Source of the DNA: Rhodococcus sp. H36-A4
Lineage (GTDB): Bacteria; Actinomycetota; Actinomycetes; Mycobacteriales; Mycobacteriaceae
Direction of reading: 5' to 3'
Length of the DNA: 35,978 bases
NCBI RefSeq assembly: GCF_027158005.1
Contig: NZ_JAPVLQ010000014.1
Span: 1-35,978, forward strand
Both the position numbers and the translations under genes were made by a program. The number at the start of each line of letters is the position of its first letter. Positions within the stretch are counted from its first letter, which is position 1. Below, in pieces: positions 1-8,108 of the stretch. A model generated the notes under the pieces. That model searched no databases, was not told where the DNA came from, and saw nothing but the letters and a program-made list of their open reading frames with translations.

Positions 1-142
1 GGGCGGGCATGCGTTCGAACAGATCGACGCTGACGCCGCGGCCGGCGAGGTTGTAGTCGGACTTCATGAGTGCGTCGGCGGCGTAGATGCCTGCCGGTCC
101 GGCGCCGACGATAGCGACGCGAAGTGGTCTCGAGGTTGTCAT
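1..142 (-). CDS. FprA-type FAD-dependent ferredoxin-NADP reductase, N-terminal fragment
   Basis: The gene runs off the left edge, so only the first 47 residues are visible. They begin [20 protein letters not shown], a beta strand followed by the GxGxxG dinucleotide (FAD) binding turn. After it comes DLFERMPA, the end of the second strand with the acidic residue that binds the FAD ribose. This is the usual N-terminus of adrenodoxin-reductase-like FprA enzymes (about 450 residues), which pass electrons between NADPH and ferredoxin. The ATG lies at 140-142. Glutamate synthase small subunits and other flavoproteins share this fold, so the name rests partly on the [15 protein letters not shown] segment. 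A C-terminal fragment of the same family sits at the other edge of the window. Confidence 0.75.
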   Translation of the reverse strand, partial: MTTSRPLRVAIVGAGPAGIYAADALMKSDYNLAGRGVSVDLFERMPA

Positions 143-201
143 GCCTGTAATCGTAGTTATGATGCGCATGAATGCAAGCCTGTCTTGGGGTGCGCACCCG
201 G

Positions 202-801
202 CTACAGCAGCTGCGCCACCACGATGAAGTTGTCGTTCGTCGGTTCGCCCCCGCGCACGTCGCAGTTCGCGAGGATCAACCTTCCCGGCACCGAGCGGCG
301 AAGGTCGTTGTCGCCCAGTAGCGAACCCTTCGGCAGTGGGCCGACGCTTTCCACCGCGTACTCGAGAATTCCGTTGGGGGTATCGAGTACGACTCGGTCG
401 CCCGGCTGTGCGACGCCGAGCGCCTTGAAAGGTGCGTCCTTCTTCGAATAGTTGTGGCCCACAACCACTACGGTCTGTTGAGCATCAGTCCCCGGTAGCC
501 CGCTCTCGGCCCACCATGCAGGTCGCTCGTCGACAGGATTCAGTACCTGTCCACTGTCTCCTCCGCGGAAGAGTCCGTCCGGATTGACCGGACTGCTCAT
601 GTAGGTGACGCCGTCCGGCGATCGCAGTTCGATGGCGTCGGGCTGGGCCGGATCGACGACCGCGGCAGTCGGTGAAGGCGCAGAAATCTGCGCCTCCACC
701 GACTCCCTGCTGGGACCGCTCACGTCGGAACCGTCACTTGCGCAACCGGATACAGCGATGAGTAGTGCCGCAGTAGTGACCCAGATGGATCTACGAAGCA
801 T
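202..801 (-). CDS. Class F-like sortase (putative transpeptidase)
   Basis: A 199-residue protein. The N-terminus MLRRSIW is followed by a hydrophobic stretch ending in AVSGC, so it is either a lipoprotein (lipobox VSGC) or signal-anchored. A Ser/Pro-rich linker follows. The sortase core shows the catalytic His in [15 protein letters not shown], a beta strand with GDRVVLDT, and the catalytic Cys in [11 protein letters not shown]. The usual arginine about ten residues after the Cys is not where expected (TNDNFIVV instead); the only nearby Arg is three residues after the Cys. I chose the ATG at 799-801 because it gives a proper export signal and overlaps the end of the surface-protein gene by 11 bp, which suggests translational coupling. 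The neighbour is the probable substrate. Sortases join surface proteins to the cell wall or to each other outside the membrane. Confidence 0.75.
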   Translation of the reverse strand: MLRRSIWVTTAALLIAVSGCASDGSDVSGPSRESVEAQISAPSPTAAVVDPAQPDAIELRSPDGVTYMSSPVNPDGLFRGGDSGQVLNPVDERPAWWAESGLPGTDAQQTVVVVGHNYSKKDAPFKALGVAQPGDRVVLDTPNGILEYAVESVGPLPKGSLLGDNDLRRSVPGRLILANCDVRGGEPTNDNFIVVAQLL

Positions 802-2587
802 CGGCACCGTTGCGGCGACGCAGGTACAGTCCGCCACCGACTGCGGCCACGGCGACGACTCCGACACCGGCAAGGATCGCCGGCAGAGTGCTGGAGTCGG
901 AAGAACCGCTCGATGCCGAATCGGCTGAATCGCCCAGCGCCAGATCGACGGCAGGCAATTCACCGGCAACCATCATGACGCCCTGGTCGTTCGTGGTGAA
1001 GTAGTCGGCGACGGTGAAGGAACCGTCTTCGTTGAAGACACCGATCAGTTCGACGCCGGTCTCGTCGACGATGACGGTGGTCTCGTCGACTTTGGTGCTG
1101 TCGACGTCGTCGTGTGCGGTGCCACCGAGGTTGATGGTCAAACTGAACTTCGGGCCACTGGCGGCGAGCTCGGCGGCCTTATTCTTCAGGTCTGCTTCGG
1201 CCTTGGCTGCGGTCTCGGCTGCGGTCTTGGCCGTTGCAGCCTCGGCCTTCGCTGCGGTCACTGCCTCGGCCTTGGTCTTTGCGTCTGCTTCCGCGGTGGC
1301 CGCGGTGGCTGCGAGCGCATCGGCCTTCTCCGTCGCGGCGGTCGCTTCAGCTTCGGCTTTGGTGAGTGCTGCGGCTGCTGCGGTCGCCTTCGCTTCCAGA
1401 TCGGCGACATTGTCGCCTGCGGTCGCTGCAGCTTCGGCCGCAGCGGTTGCTTCGGCCTCCGCTGTCTTCAGATCTGCAGCCGCCTTGGTTGCGGCAGTCC
1501 GTGCTTCCTCGGCGGCTTTGGTCGCGGCTGCGGCCTCCTCAGTGCTCGCCGCAGCATCTGCTTCGAGCTCGGTTGCTCTGGCGTCTGCAGCCGCGGACGC
1601 TTCCGCAGTCGCTCTGGCCTCGACGGCCAGTGAGGCCGAGCGGGCCGCGGTAGCCACTGCCGCGCGGACGGCTGCGGTCACCTTCGCGAGGTTGAACTTC
1701 TTGAACGCTTCTTCGACGGCGGCCACGGACTCGCGCAATTCCGTCGTCGACTTGTCGAAGTCGGCTTGTGCAGTCAACGCGATTTCTGCTTTTGCGTCGG
1801 CCTCTGCCCGTGCTTCGGCGGCGGCTGCGACGGCTTCGGGGTCACCCGCTGCTGCGGCTGTGGCCTCGAGTTCGATTGCCTTTTTCTCGGCGGTCTCGGC
1901 TTCTGACTTCGCTGTTTCGGCGGCGGTCTTCGTTTCGGCGACCTTGGCATCCAACACTGCCTTGTCGTCCTTGGCTACGGTGGCCGCGGCGGAGGCCGCG
2001 ATGCTGGCAACCTTGGCCGCTTCCGCTGCCTTCGTCGCGTCGGTCGCGGTCAGCGCGGCGCCTGCGGCATCGAGCTCGGCTTTGGCAGCAGCGGTGTCGG
2101 AGGCTGCTGCTGCGACGACTGCTGCGTCGTAGCGAGTCTGGGCGGCGACCGAGGCTTCTGCGGCGGCCTTGCTGGCGATCTCTGCGTCGGCGAGCGCCTT
2201 CTTCTCCGCTTCCGAAAGCTGCGGGATGACGGCGACGTCGATTGTCGCGGTGCCGTCGTCGTTGATGACAACGCCGGCCGTGACCTGAGGCAGTGGGCGC
2301 TCGGCGGACGGTGCCTCGAGGGGGACGATCGGTCCGACCTCGGCGGCGTCACCCTCGTTGGCCGCAGGAACGGCGGCGTTGGGCACCACGCTCTCGGATG
2401 CGCTCTCGCCGGTATCCGGGGCCGTTTCATCGGTCGGTGTCGTCTCTTCGCTGACGCCGGGAGGCGTAGTCGGATCTTCCTGTGCGTACGCGATGCCCGG
2501 TGCGGCGACCGTCAACGACATTGCGACTACCGCGCCGGCCGCGGCAATGCGGGCACGCCGAGACCTAGAGATCGATTTGTGCGACAT
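791..2587 (-). CDS. Ala-rich coiled-coil surface protein with C-terminal membrane/wall anchor
   Basis: A 598-residue exported protein. Residues 1-35 are a signal peptide (SRSRRAR, hydrophobic core, then AYA before QEDPTT). A Thr/Pro/Glu-rich segment follows. From roughly residue 130 to 480 the protein is almost entirely Ala, Glu, Lys, Thr and Asp in heptad-like order (for example AATKAAEEARTAATKAAADL), which predicts a long helical coiled-coil stalk. A short globular domain of about 70 residues follows (FSLTINLGGTAHDD, VELIGVFNEDGSFTVADYF). After a Ser-rich spacer the C-terminus is STLPAILAGVG, a hydrophobic helix and [12 protein letters not shown]. This has the layout of a sortase sorting signal but with LPAIL where LPxTG is expected. 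The ATG at 2585-2587 is preferred over longer in-frame starts because it begins the signal peptide. The function is not known; a structural or adhesive wall protein is likely. Confidence 0.8.
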   Translation of the reverse strand: MSHKSISRSRRARIAAAGAVVAMSLTVAAPGIAYAQEDPTTPPGVSEETTPTDETAPDTGESASESVVPNAAVPAANEGDAAEVGPIVPLEAPSAERPLPQVTAGVVINDDGTATIDVAVIPQLSEAEKKALADAEIASKAAAEASVAAQTRYDAAVVAAAASDTAAAKAELDAAGAALTATDATKAAEAAKVASIAASAAATVAKDDKAVLDAKVAETKTAAETAKSEAETAEKKAIELEATAAAAGDPEAVAAAAEARAEADAKAEIALTAQADFDKSTTELRESVAAVEEAFKKFNLAKVTAAVRAAVATAARSASLAVEARATAEASAAADARATELEADAAASTEEAAAATKAAEEARTAATKAAADLKTAEAEATAAAEAAATAGDNVADLEAKATAAAAALTKAEAEATAATEKADALAATAATAEADAKTKAEAVTAAKAEAATAKTAAETAAKAEADLKNKAAELAASGPKFSLTINLGGTAHDDVDSTKVDETTVIVDETGVELIGVFNEDGSFTVADYFTTNDQGVMMVAGELPAVDLALGDSADSASSGSSDSSTLPAILAGVGVVAVAAVGGGLYLRRRNGADAS

Positions 2588-2681
2588 ATATGTGTAGCCC
2601 TTCAGTCGGTAGCGGTCTGAGCCGCCGTATTTCCGCCCCGACACGGAATTCAAGTTAGTGAGACATGCATACGAGCGTTCC

Positions 2682-2707
2682 AAGACCGTAACGGACCTGA
2701 CGGTCTT
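2682..2707. promoter_or_regulatory. 8-bp-arm hairpin in the surface-protein leader
   Basis: AAGACCGT (2682-2689) and ACGGTCTT (2700-2707) are perfect reverse complements separated by ten bases. They lie about 95 bp upstream of the surface-protein start, in the 282-bp gap before the next gene. There is no T-run on either side, so it is not an obvious terminator. It could be an operator or a leader stem. The rest of the gap shows no clear gene. Confidence 0.3.
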
Positions 2708-2869
2708 CTAAGCTTTACTTCGGGTTTGGTTATAGAAGTGTTACGTGTGGGACGCCTGTGACTGAAGTGGTTTGGGCGGCTGAGCTGCGTCGATAGTCGA
2801 CTGTGATTTTCCGTACCTCGTACATGCAACGGGGGTGGGGGGAGTAGTCGACGCGCAACTACCGCTCGA

Positions 2870-3469
2870 TCAGGTCGGGCTGTTCTCGTCCAGAAGTACC
2901 TCGATCTCGCGGTCCCACTCGTCGTACCTTTGGGCGTCGAGACGAAAGCGGGCAGCGAAATAGGTGCCGACGAGAACAGCTGCGGCGGCTAGGAGGCTGC
3001 CGAATCCCGTGAACAGTGCCGTGGCGACGGCATCGGCCATGGTTGCCGGAGGTGCGGTCGGGTCGCCGTCGCGGTTGATCCATATCGGGAGCTGGGTGCC
3101 GGAGGGACTGCCTGTCGGCAGGGAGACCTGTCCGCGATGGTCGAACCCGCCATAGCTCCACGTCGCCTCGACGGTGGTGCTCGTAACCGATCCGACTTCG
3201 CCCTGCAGGACGGGTGCGGTATCGGCGACGGCGGTGGTGGTGGCAGTCACCTGGTGGACACTGCTTTCCTGTGCGGTGACCCGACTCTGCACGGTGGCGA
3301 GGGTGGACATTCCGATCCACGCAGCTACCGGCAACATCAGGATCATCAGGGTGAAGACGGTGGTCTTGATGGTGGACTGAATGCGGTCCGAGCGGCGAAC
3401 CAATGGGTTTCGCTCAGCAAAATGATGCGATCGGGCCGTTCCGGCGTGCTGTGCATGCTTTCGACGCAT
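2870..3469 (-). CDS. Rv1733c-like two-TM membrane protein
   Basis: A 199-residue protein resembling the mycobacterial Rv1733c family of conserved membrane proteins. Visible features are an arginine-rich cytosolic N-terminus with NPLVRRSDRIQ, a first membrane segment (TTVFTLMILMLPVAAWIG), and an extracytoplasmic loop of about 90 residues with ATWSYGG and GQVSLPTGSPSGTQLPIWIN. A second membrane segment (ALFTGFGSLLAAAAVLVGTYF) and a short charged tail RYDEWDREIEVLL follow. The ATG at 3467-3469 has GGGGA about six bases upstream and is preferred over the longer frame start at 3535. The function of the family is not established. It runs divergently from the YhhN-family gene. Confidence 0.65.
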   Translation of the reverse strand: MRRKHAQHAGTARSHHFAERNPLVRRSDRIQSTIKTTVFTLMILMLPVAAWIGMSTLATVQSRVTAQESSVHQVTATTTAVADTAPVLQGEVGSVTSTTVEATWSYGGFDHRGQVSLPTGSPSGTQLPIWINRDGDPTAPPATMADAVATALFTGFGSLLAAAAVLVGTYFAARFRLDAQRYDEWDREIEVLLDENSPT

Positions 3470-3596
3470 CGTAGTCCCCACGTGTTCTCTCGCGTGTCCA
3501 ACCATCACCATGGCAACCTTGGGGCTTGCGATCAAGCATTCGGGGTCAGCATCACATATTTGCTCTGCTCAGCCAGCGATGGAGGAAACAAGTCCG

Positions 3597-4268
3597 ATGA
3601 AACGAACGACATTCTCACGTGCTGCATTCGGTTCGGCTGCGATCGCGACGGTGGTCGGTGCGGTCACCGGGAACGAGATGATGCACCGGGCAGCCAAGCC
3701 GCTCATCGTCCCTGCGCTTGCGCTCGGGATGCGGCGCTTCTCGCCGGTCCTCGGGGTGGCGCTCTCAGCCGCAACCGTCGGCGACGTTCTGTTGATGGAC
3801 CCGGATGACGATTCCAAGATTTTGCGCGGAGCCGGAGCCTTCGCTGTCATGCAGGGCTGCTATTGCGTCCTTCTCGCTTCGGCTGGTAGTCGACCGACGC
3901 TGGCCGCCGCCGTACCGCGCTTCGCCGGTTGGGCGGTGGCGTCGTCACAGTTGGCGAAAAAGTCACCGAAGGTGGCCCCGGGATTGGCCGGATACGGCGT
4001 AGCTCTGGCGGCGATGTCGACGCTGGCTGCAGATCCAGCGTCCGCACCAGGAGCGGACGTGTACGCGGGTGTCGTGGTGCCGAATTCCGATCCACGTTCC
4101 TGGAAGGCGCTGGGCGGAATCCTGTTCACCGTCTCCGACGCGTTGATCGTGTACCGACGGCTCTATCTTTCGAGTGAAATGTCTCGGCGGGTCGTCGAAG
4201 GTGCGATTCTGGCGACGTATTCCGCCGCTCAGCTACTTCTCGTCGAAGGATTCAGCAGGCAGAAGTAG
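3597..4268 (+). CDS. YhhN/TMEM86-family membrane protein (putative lysoplasmalogenase)
   Basis: A 223-residue polytopic membrane protein. Residues are mostly hydrophobic with about seven or eight predicted helices. Family landmarks are KPLIVPALAL in the first helices, LSAATVGDVLLMDPDDD (GD followed by acidic residues) and GGILFTVSDALIVYRR near the C-terminus (the SD pair). Characterised members hydrolyse the vinyl-ether bond of lysoplasmalogens; whether this one does is inference. The ATG at 3597 is preferred because GGAGG lies 11 bases upstream. The 3' end overlaps the convergent gene by 36 bp. Confidence 0.75.
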   Translation: MKRTTFSRAAFGSAAIATVVGAVTGNEMMHRAAKPLIVPALALGMRRFSPVLGVALSAATVGDVLLMDPDDDSKILRGAGAFAVMQGCYCVLLASAGSRPTLAAAVPRFAGWAVASSQLAKKSPKVAPGLAGYGVALAAMSTLAADPASAPGADVYAGVVVPNSDPRSWKALGGILFTVSDALIVYRRLYLSSEMSRRVVEGAILATYSAAQLLLVEGFSRQK

Positions 4269-4685
4269 GACACGGTGGTGATCCGACGGGTCGACCAAGA
4301 TCGGCAAGGTTCGACCGGTTTCGAATCGCGCCGTCTCCGAAGGGGGTATCGAATAGACGATCCTGCCGACGTAGGAATCCGAACCGGGAACTGTGAACGC
4401 CAAGTCGAGTTCCATCTTCCTCTCGTCGATCCTTCGGCTCGCCTCGACGGTCGCCCAGCCCTCGACCCCGTTCTTGGCCAGTCGTCGCTGTTCGGCAGTG
4501 GGGCGGTTGGCGACCATCATGGCCAACGCGAGCGCCGTACCGAATCCGGCAACCAGGCCGACAATTTGGTAGGGCAGAGTACCGGGCGGTGTATGCGTTC
4601 GCAGTAGGCCGGCCCAGATGATCAGCACAAAGAGGTAGCCGACAGCGACGAAGGCAACCGCTCGCAGAATTCGTTCGTGATTCAC
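4233..4685 (-). CDS. Small two-TM protein, DUF3592-like
   Basis: A 150-residue protein with two membrane segments near the N-terminus (AVAFVAVGYLFVLIIWAGL and YQIVGLVAGFGTALALAMMV). A soluble domain with EGWATVEASRR, LAFTVPGSDSYVGRIVYSIP and TLPILVDPSDHHRVLL follows. The pattern of a variable linker sequence, then a beta strand with YVG and then V-DP matches DUF3592-type proteins, but the assignment is by eye. The gene overlaps the tail of the convergent YhhN-family gene. Its start lies 88 bp from the divergent SDR start, so the two may share a regulatory region. The function is unknown. Confidence 0.6.
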   Translation of the reverse strand: MNHERILRAVAFVAVGYLFVLIIWAGLLRTHTPPGTLPYQIVGLVAGFGTALALAMMVANRPTAEQRRLAKNGVEGWATVEASRRIDERKMELDLAFTVPGSDSYVGRIVYSIPPSETARFETGRTLPILVDPSDHHRVLLLPAESFDEK

Positions 4686-4772
4686 CGAAATCTCCTCGAA
4701 GACCTATTCAGCGTAGTCCCGAAAACTGGCGAAGTGTTTACCGATAATTCCAGTAACCCTTATCCTGTCGGT

Positions 4773-5561
4773 GTGCCTACTCGAACTGTGTTCATCACCG
4801 GCGCGGCAGCCGGAATCGGACGGTCCACCGCATCGAAATTCGCTCGCTCGGGATACCTCGTCGGGGCCTATGACATCGACGAGACCGGATTGGCGTCGCT
4901 GAGCAAGGAGATCGCCGCGGCCGGTGGCCGGGTCATCACGGGAGTACTCGACGTCACCGACCCGGTTCAGTGGGCAGATCGTCTGACTGAGTTCGACAGG
5001 GAGTCCGGTGGGCGACTCGACGTCCTGATCAACAACGCGGGCATCCTCGTCGCAGGCAAATTCGAAGAGATACCGCTCGCTGTGCACAAGCGTCAAATCG
5101 ACATCAACTTCAACGGCGTCGTCTACGGCACTCTCGCCGCATTCTCGTATCTGAAGGCCACCCCCGGCGCCCAGGTCATCAACCTTTGTTCCGCATCTGC
5201 GATCTACGGCCAGCCCGAACTTGTCACCTACGGCGCGACGAAATTCGCAGTCCGCGGTATCACCGAGGCCCTCGACCTCGAATGGGCCGAGTACGACATC
5301 TCGGTGAAGGCGATGTGGCCGCTGTTCGTGCAGACCGCGATGACCCAGGGTGTGTCCACGGGCACCACCAACTCGCTCGGAATCAAGCTCACGGCCGACG
5401 ATGTCGCCGAAGCGATCTTCGACGCCACCCGGCCTTCGAAGCGCCTGCTGCACAAGGTCCATTTCCCAGTGGGGCTGCAGTCCAAGGTGATGACCCTCGG
5501 GTCGAGATTCTCCCCAGCATGGCTGACGCGTGAGATCAACCGGCGCTTGAGCCACACCTGA
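4773..5561 (+). CDS. SDR-family NAD(P)-dependent oxidoreductase
   Basis: A 262-residue classical short-chain dehydrogenase. The Rossmann nucleotide-binding motif TGAAAGIG is near the N-terminus, followed by the acidic YDIDE at the end of the second strand, which favours NAD. The structural NNAG motif and the active-site Ser and Tyr-x-x-x-Lys (SASAIYGQ, then YGATK) are intact. The substrate cannot be inferred. The C-terminus KVMTLGSRFSPAWLTREINR resembles actinobacterial SDRs of lipid or alcohol metabolism. I chose the GTG at 4773 because the protein then starts VPTRTVFITG, the normal spacing before the Gly motif; the frame is open back to 4677, over the neighbouring gene's start. Confidence 0.85.
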   Translation: MPTRTVFITGAAAGIGRSTASKFARSGYLVGAYDIDETGLASLSKEIAAAGGRVITGVLDVTDPVQWADRLTEFDRESGGRLDVLINNAGILVAGKFEEIPLAVHKRQIDINFNGVVYGTLAAFSYLKATPGAQVINLCSASAIYGQPELVTYGATKFAVRGITEALDLEWAEYDISVKAMWPLFVQTAMTQGVSTGTTNSLGIKLTADDVAEAIFDATRPSKRLLHKVHFPVGLQSKVMTLGSRFSPAWLTREINRRLSHT

Positions 5562-5643
5562 CCCCACCCCCACAGTTCTTGTCGCGGTGCGCCGGTAGGG
5601 TCGCACTGCGAACAGGTCAGCGAGAGCGGGGTCGGGGTATTTC

Positions 5644-6252
5644 ATGGTGGACAAGCGTCTTGCAGCAGCGGCAGTCCTGGCGGTGATGGCACTGTTGACG
5701 GCATGTGGCAGTGAGTCCGGTGCGGAGGTGGCAGCAACCTCGCCGCCGAGTGTGACGAGTGCGCCCGCCGCGACCACTACTACGACGACGGTCGCACCTG
5801 TTCCCGTCACCACTACCGAGGCGCCGCTTCCCACGACGACCGAGCCTGCTGCGCCGCCGCCGATGCCGCAGACTACGTATGCGCCGCTACAGGGCGCCTA
5901 CTATTTCAGTTCTCCTGACGGGCAGTTTCAGTGTGGAATCGTCACTCTTCCTTCGCGGACGGAGGCAGGCTGTCAAGGCGCGACTGCGCCGGTTCCACCG
6001 CGGCCCGAGTCGTGCATGATCAGCTGGGGCAACGGGATTCGCGTCACCAACGAAGGTGCAGCCGAGTTCATGTGCTCCGGTGGCGCGGTGTACACCTCGG
6101 GTGGTGAAACGATCGACCCGCCGCTCGAGGTGGGTCAACAGATCGTCGGCGACGGCTATACGTGCATCTCGGCCGCCGACGGTATCTCCTGCAACAACGA
6201 CGAGACCGGTCATGGTTTCCGCATTGCTGCCGACAGTAACGAAACATTTTGA
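5644..6252 (+). CDS. Secreted lipoprotein with Thr/Pro-rich linker
   Basis: A 202-residue protein with a lipoprotein signal: MVDKRLAAAAVLAVMALLTAC, with Cys in the lipobox LTAC. Residues about 30-75 are a Thr/Pro/Ala-rich linker. A compact domain with several cysteines follows (QFQCGIVTL, EAGCQGA, ESCMISW, EFMCSGG, YTCISA, ISCNND), suggesting disulfide pairs outside the membrane. No named family recognised, though mycobacterial and rhodococcal lipoproteins with this layout are common. Its stop overlaps the TTG start of the downstream methyltransferase, so the two are probably cotranscribed. Confidence 0.75.
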   Translation: MVDKRLAAAAVLAVMALLTACGSESGAEVAATSPPSVTSAPAATTTTTTVAPVPVTTTEAPLPTTTEPAAPPPMPQTTYAPLQGAYYFSSPDGQFQCGIVTLPSRTEAGCQGATAPVPPRPESCMISWGNGIRVTNEGAAEFMCSGGAVYTSGGETIDPPLEVGQQIVGDGYTCISAADGISCNNDETGHGFRIAADSNETF

Positions 6253-6932
6253 GCGACAAGGAGTCCGGAGTCGCAGCTGATGCCGGCCCCACCGAGTGGG
6301 GTGAGGCCCCCAATGGTGTCGGACCGTGGATCGAAGAGCACGCGTTGCCGCGTCCGACCGATGCTCGTTACGACGCCGAATTGCTCGACAATGGAGATCG
6401 ACGCAATGTCGTCGACGCCTATCGATATTGGACACGCGAGGCGATCGTTGCGGACATCGACAGTCGTCGGCACAGTCTGCACGTCGCGATCGAGAATTTC
6501 GCGAACGACGCCAACATCGGCACCGTGGTCCGGACGGCCAATGCTTTTGCTGCGCAGGCAGTTCACATCGTCGGTCGTCGTCGGTGGAATCGGCGGGGTG
6601 CGATGGTCACCGATCGCTATCAACACATTCACCACCACGCCACGGTCGCCGACTTGCTCGAGTTCGCCCGGGCGAACTCGCTGACCGTTGTCGCCGTGGA
6701 CAACACGCCGGGCTCGGTGCCGCTGGAAACGGCGGATCTTCCGCGTGACTGCGTGCTGTTGTTCGGTCAGGAGGGCCCGGGAGTGACGGAGGAAGCCCGC
6801 GGCGGCGCCTCGATGACGGTGTCCATTGCCCAGTTCGGTTCGACTCGAAGTATCAACGCCGGTGTTGCCGCGGGTATCGCCATGCATTCCTGGGTTCGGC
6901 AGCACGCGGACTTGTCTCAGGCGTGGACCTGA
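6249..6932 (+). CDS. TrmH/SpoU-family RNA 2'-O-methyltransferase
   Basis: A 227-residue protein with all three SPOUT motifs. Motif 1 is NDANIGTVVRTANAF, with the conserved Asn and Arg. Motif 2 is VLLFGQEGPGVTEEA. Motif 3 is STRSINAGVAAGIAMHSW. These form the knotted SAM-binding site. The N-terminal 70 residues are family-variable. It probably methylates a ribose in tRNA or rRNA; which position cannot be told. The start is TTG at 6249, overlapping the TGA of the lipoprotein gene. Confidence 0.85.
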   Translation: MSDKESGVAADAGPTEWGEAPNGVGPWIEEHALPRPTDARYDAELLDNGDRRNVVDAYRYWTREAIVADIDSRRHSLHVAIENFANDANIGTVVRTANAFAAQAVHIVGRRRWNRRGAMVTDRYQHIHHHATVADLLEFARANSLTVVAVDNTPGSVPLETADLPRDCVLLFGQEGPGVTEEARGGASMTVSIAQFGSTRSINAGVAAGIAMHSWVRQHADLSQAWT

Positions 6933-6976
6933 CCTCCTTGTGTCACTCGCTTTGCCGGTAATGGCAGGATCGGTGT

Positions 6977-8089
6977 ATGCAGGAGCAATGGTCGCAGCGT
7001 GCAGACGCTGCGGAGGGGGCGGTCTACGCGCGCCACGTACGTCGATTGTGGGGACTGCCCGGCACCGCGCTAGGAGTGGTGGCGTGGCCGCCCGTCCGGC
7101 GTGAACGACTGTTCGGACGCTGGCATTACTGGTGGCAGGCGCACTTGCTGGACTGCGCTGTCGACGCGGCGACGCGGGCGCCCACTGCCAAGCGTCGCAG
7201 GAAGTTGTCCAAAATTGCTCGTGCACATCGTATTCGGAACATCACCGGATGGACCAACAACTATTACGACGACATGGCATGGCTCGGCCTTGCGCTGGAG
7301 CGATCGCAGCGGTTGCACGCCGTCGACCATCGGTCGGCGATCCACACGATCGAGTTGGAGTTGTTCGACGCCTGGGCACCGAAGAAGGGCGGCGGAATAC
7401 CGTGGCGCAAGGGTGACGATTTCTACAACACTCCGGCGAACGGGCCTGCGTCGATACTGCTTGCTCGCACCGGTCGGCTGTGGCGCGCACAGGCCATGGC
7501 GGACTGGATGGACGCGAACCTGCACGACCCAGCGACGGGTCTGATGCTCGACGGCATTCGCACCGGTGGCGTGCTCGATCGTGCAGTGTTCAGCTACTGC
7601 CAGGGCGTCGTGCTCGGGGTCGAGACCGAATTGGCAGTTCGTCTCGATGCGCCGCGACATCGCACACGCGTTCATGCGCTGGTTGCCGCCGTGGAGACCC
7701 ACCTGTGTCGGGACCTGGTGATCGTGGGCGGGGGCGGGGGTGACGGTGGTCTGTTCGACGGGATTTTGGCACGTAACCTTGCTTTCGTCGCCACGACGCT
7801 CCCCGGTGAGTGCGACGAGGACGAACAGGCTCGCTCGCTGGCGGCGTCGATCGTTCTTGCTTCGGCGGAGGCCGCGTGGGAGAACCGGCTGGAGGTCGAG
7901 GACCATCCGCTGTTCGGTGCCGCCTGGAACAAGGAGGCGCGCCTGCCCGGATCGGGGCATTCCATTGCCACGTTCACCGGTGGGACAGTCCGCTCGTCCA
8001 GGATTCCCGAGCGCGATCTATCGGTCCAACTAGGTGGATGGATGTTGATGGAGGCCGCCCACGTCGTCTCCGCGGCCGGCTTCCGCTAG
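6977..8089 (+). CDS. Glycoside hydrolase family 76 protein (alpha-1,6-mannanase-like)
   Basis: A 370-residue protein with the GH76 (alpha/alpha)6 barrel pattern. The catalytic Asp pair is in NNYYDDMAWLGLAL near residue 100. Other landmarks are GGGIPWRKGDDFYNTPANGPA and FSYCQGVVLGVE. GH76 enzymes cleave alpha-1,6-mannan; in mycolic-acid bacteria the natural target would be the mannan backbone of lipomannan or lipoarabinomannan. No signal peptide or membrane segment is visible, so it should be cytoplasmic, as expected for Rv0365c-like proteins. AGGA lies seven bases before the ATG. It is convergent with the DedA gene, with a 19-bp gap. Confidence 0.8.
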   Translation: MQEQWSQRADAAEGAVYARHVRRLWGLPGTALGVVAWPPVRRERLFGRWHYWWQAHLLDCAVDAATRAPTAKRRRKLSKIARAHRIRNITGWTNNYYDDMAWLGLALERSQRLHAVDHRSAIHTIELELFDAWAPKKGGGIPWRKGDDFYNTPANGPASILLARTGRLWRAQAMADWMDANLHDPATGLMLDGIRTGGVLDRAVFSYCQGVVLGVETELAVRLDAPRHRTRVHALVAAVETHLCRDLVIVGGGGGDGGLFDGILARNLAFVATTLPGECDEDEQARSLAASIVLASAEAAWENRLEVEDHPLFGAAWNKEARLPGSGHSIATFTGGTVRSSRIPERDLSVQLGGWMLMEAAHVVSAAGFR

Positions 8090-8108
8090 CGAAGTACTGC
8101 CCGAGGAT

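Noticed and set aside
1014..2132. Long plus-strand open frame rich in Ala and Ser opposite the surface-protein gene
   Set aside because: It is the antisense of the Ala-rich coiled coil; repeated GCG/GCC codons leave the opposite frames open. It has no ribosome site and no family.
5581..5613. Imperfect hairpin after the SDR gene
   Set aside because: The stem is short with mismatches and has no T-run; too weak to call a terminator.
4704..5834. 376-residue minus-strand open frame over the SDR gene
   Set aside because: It covers a clear SDR with intact motifs, has no recognisable domain, and its composition is typical of a GC-rich shadow.
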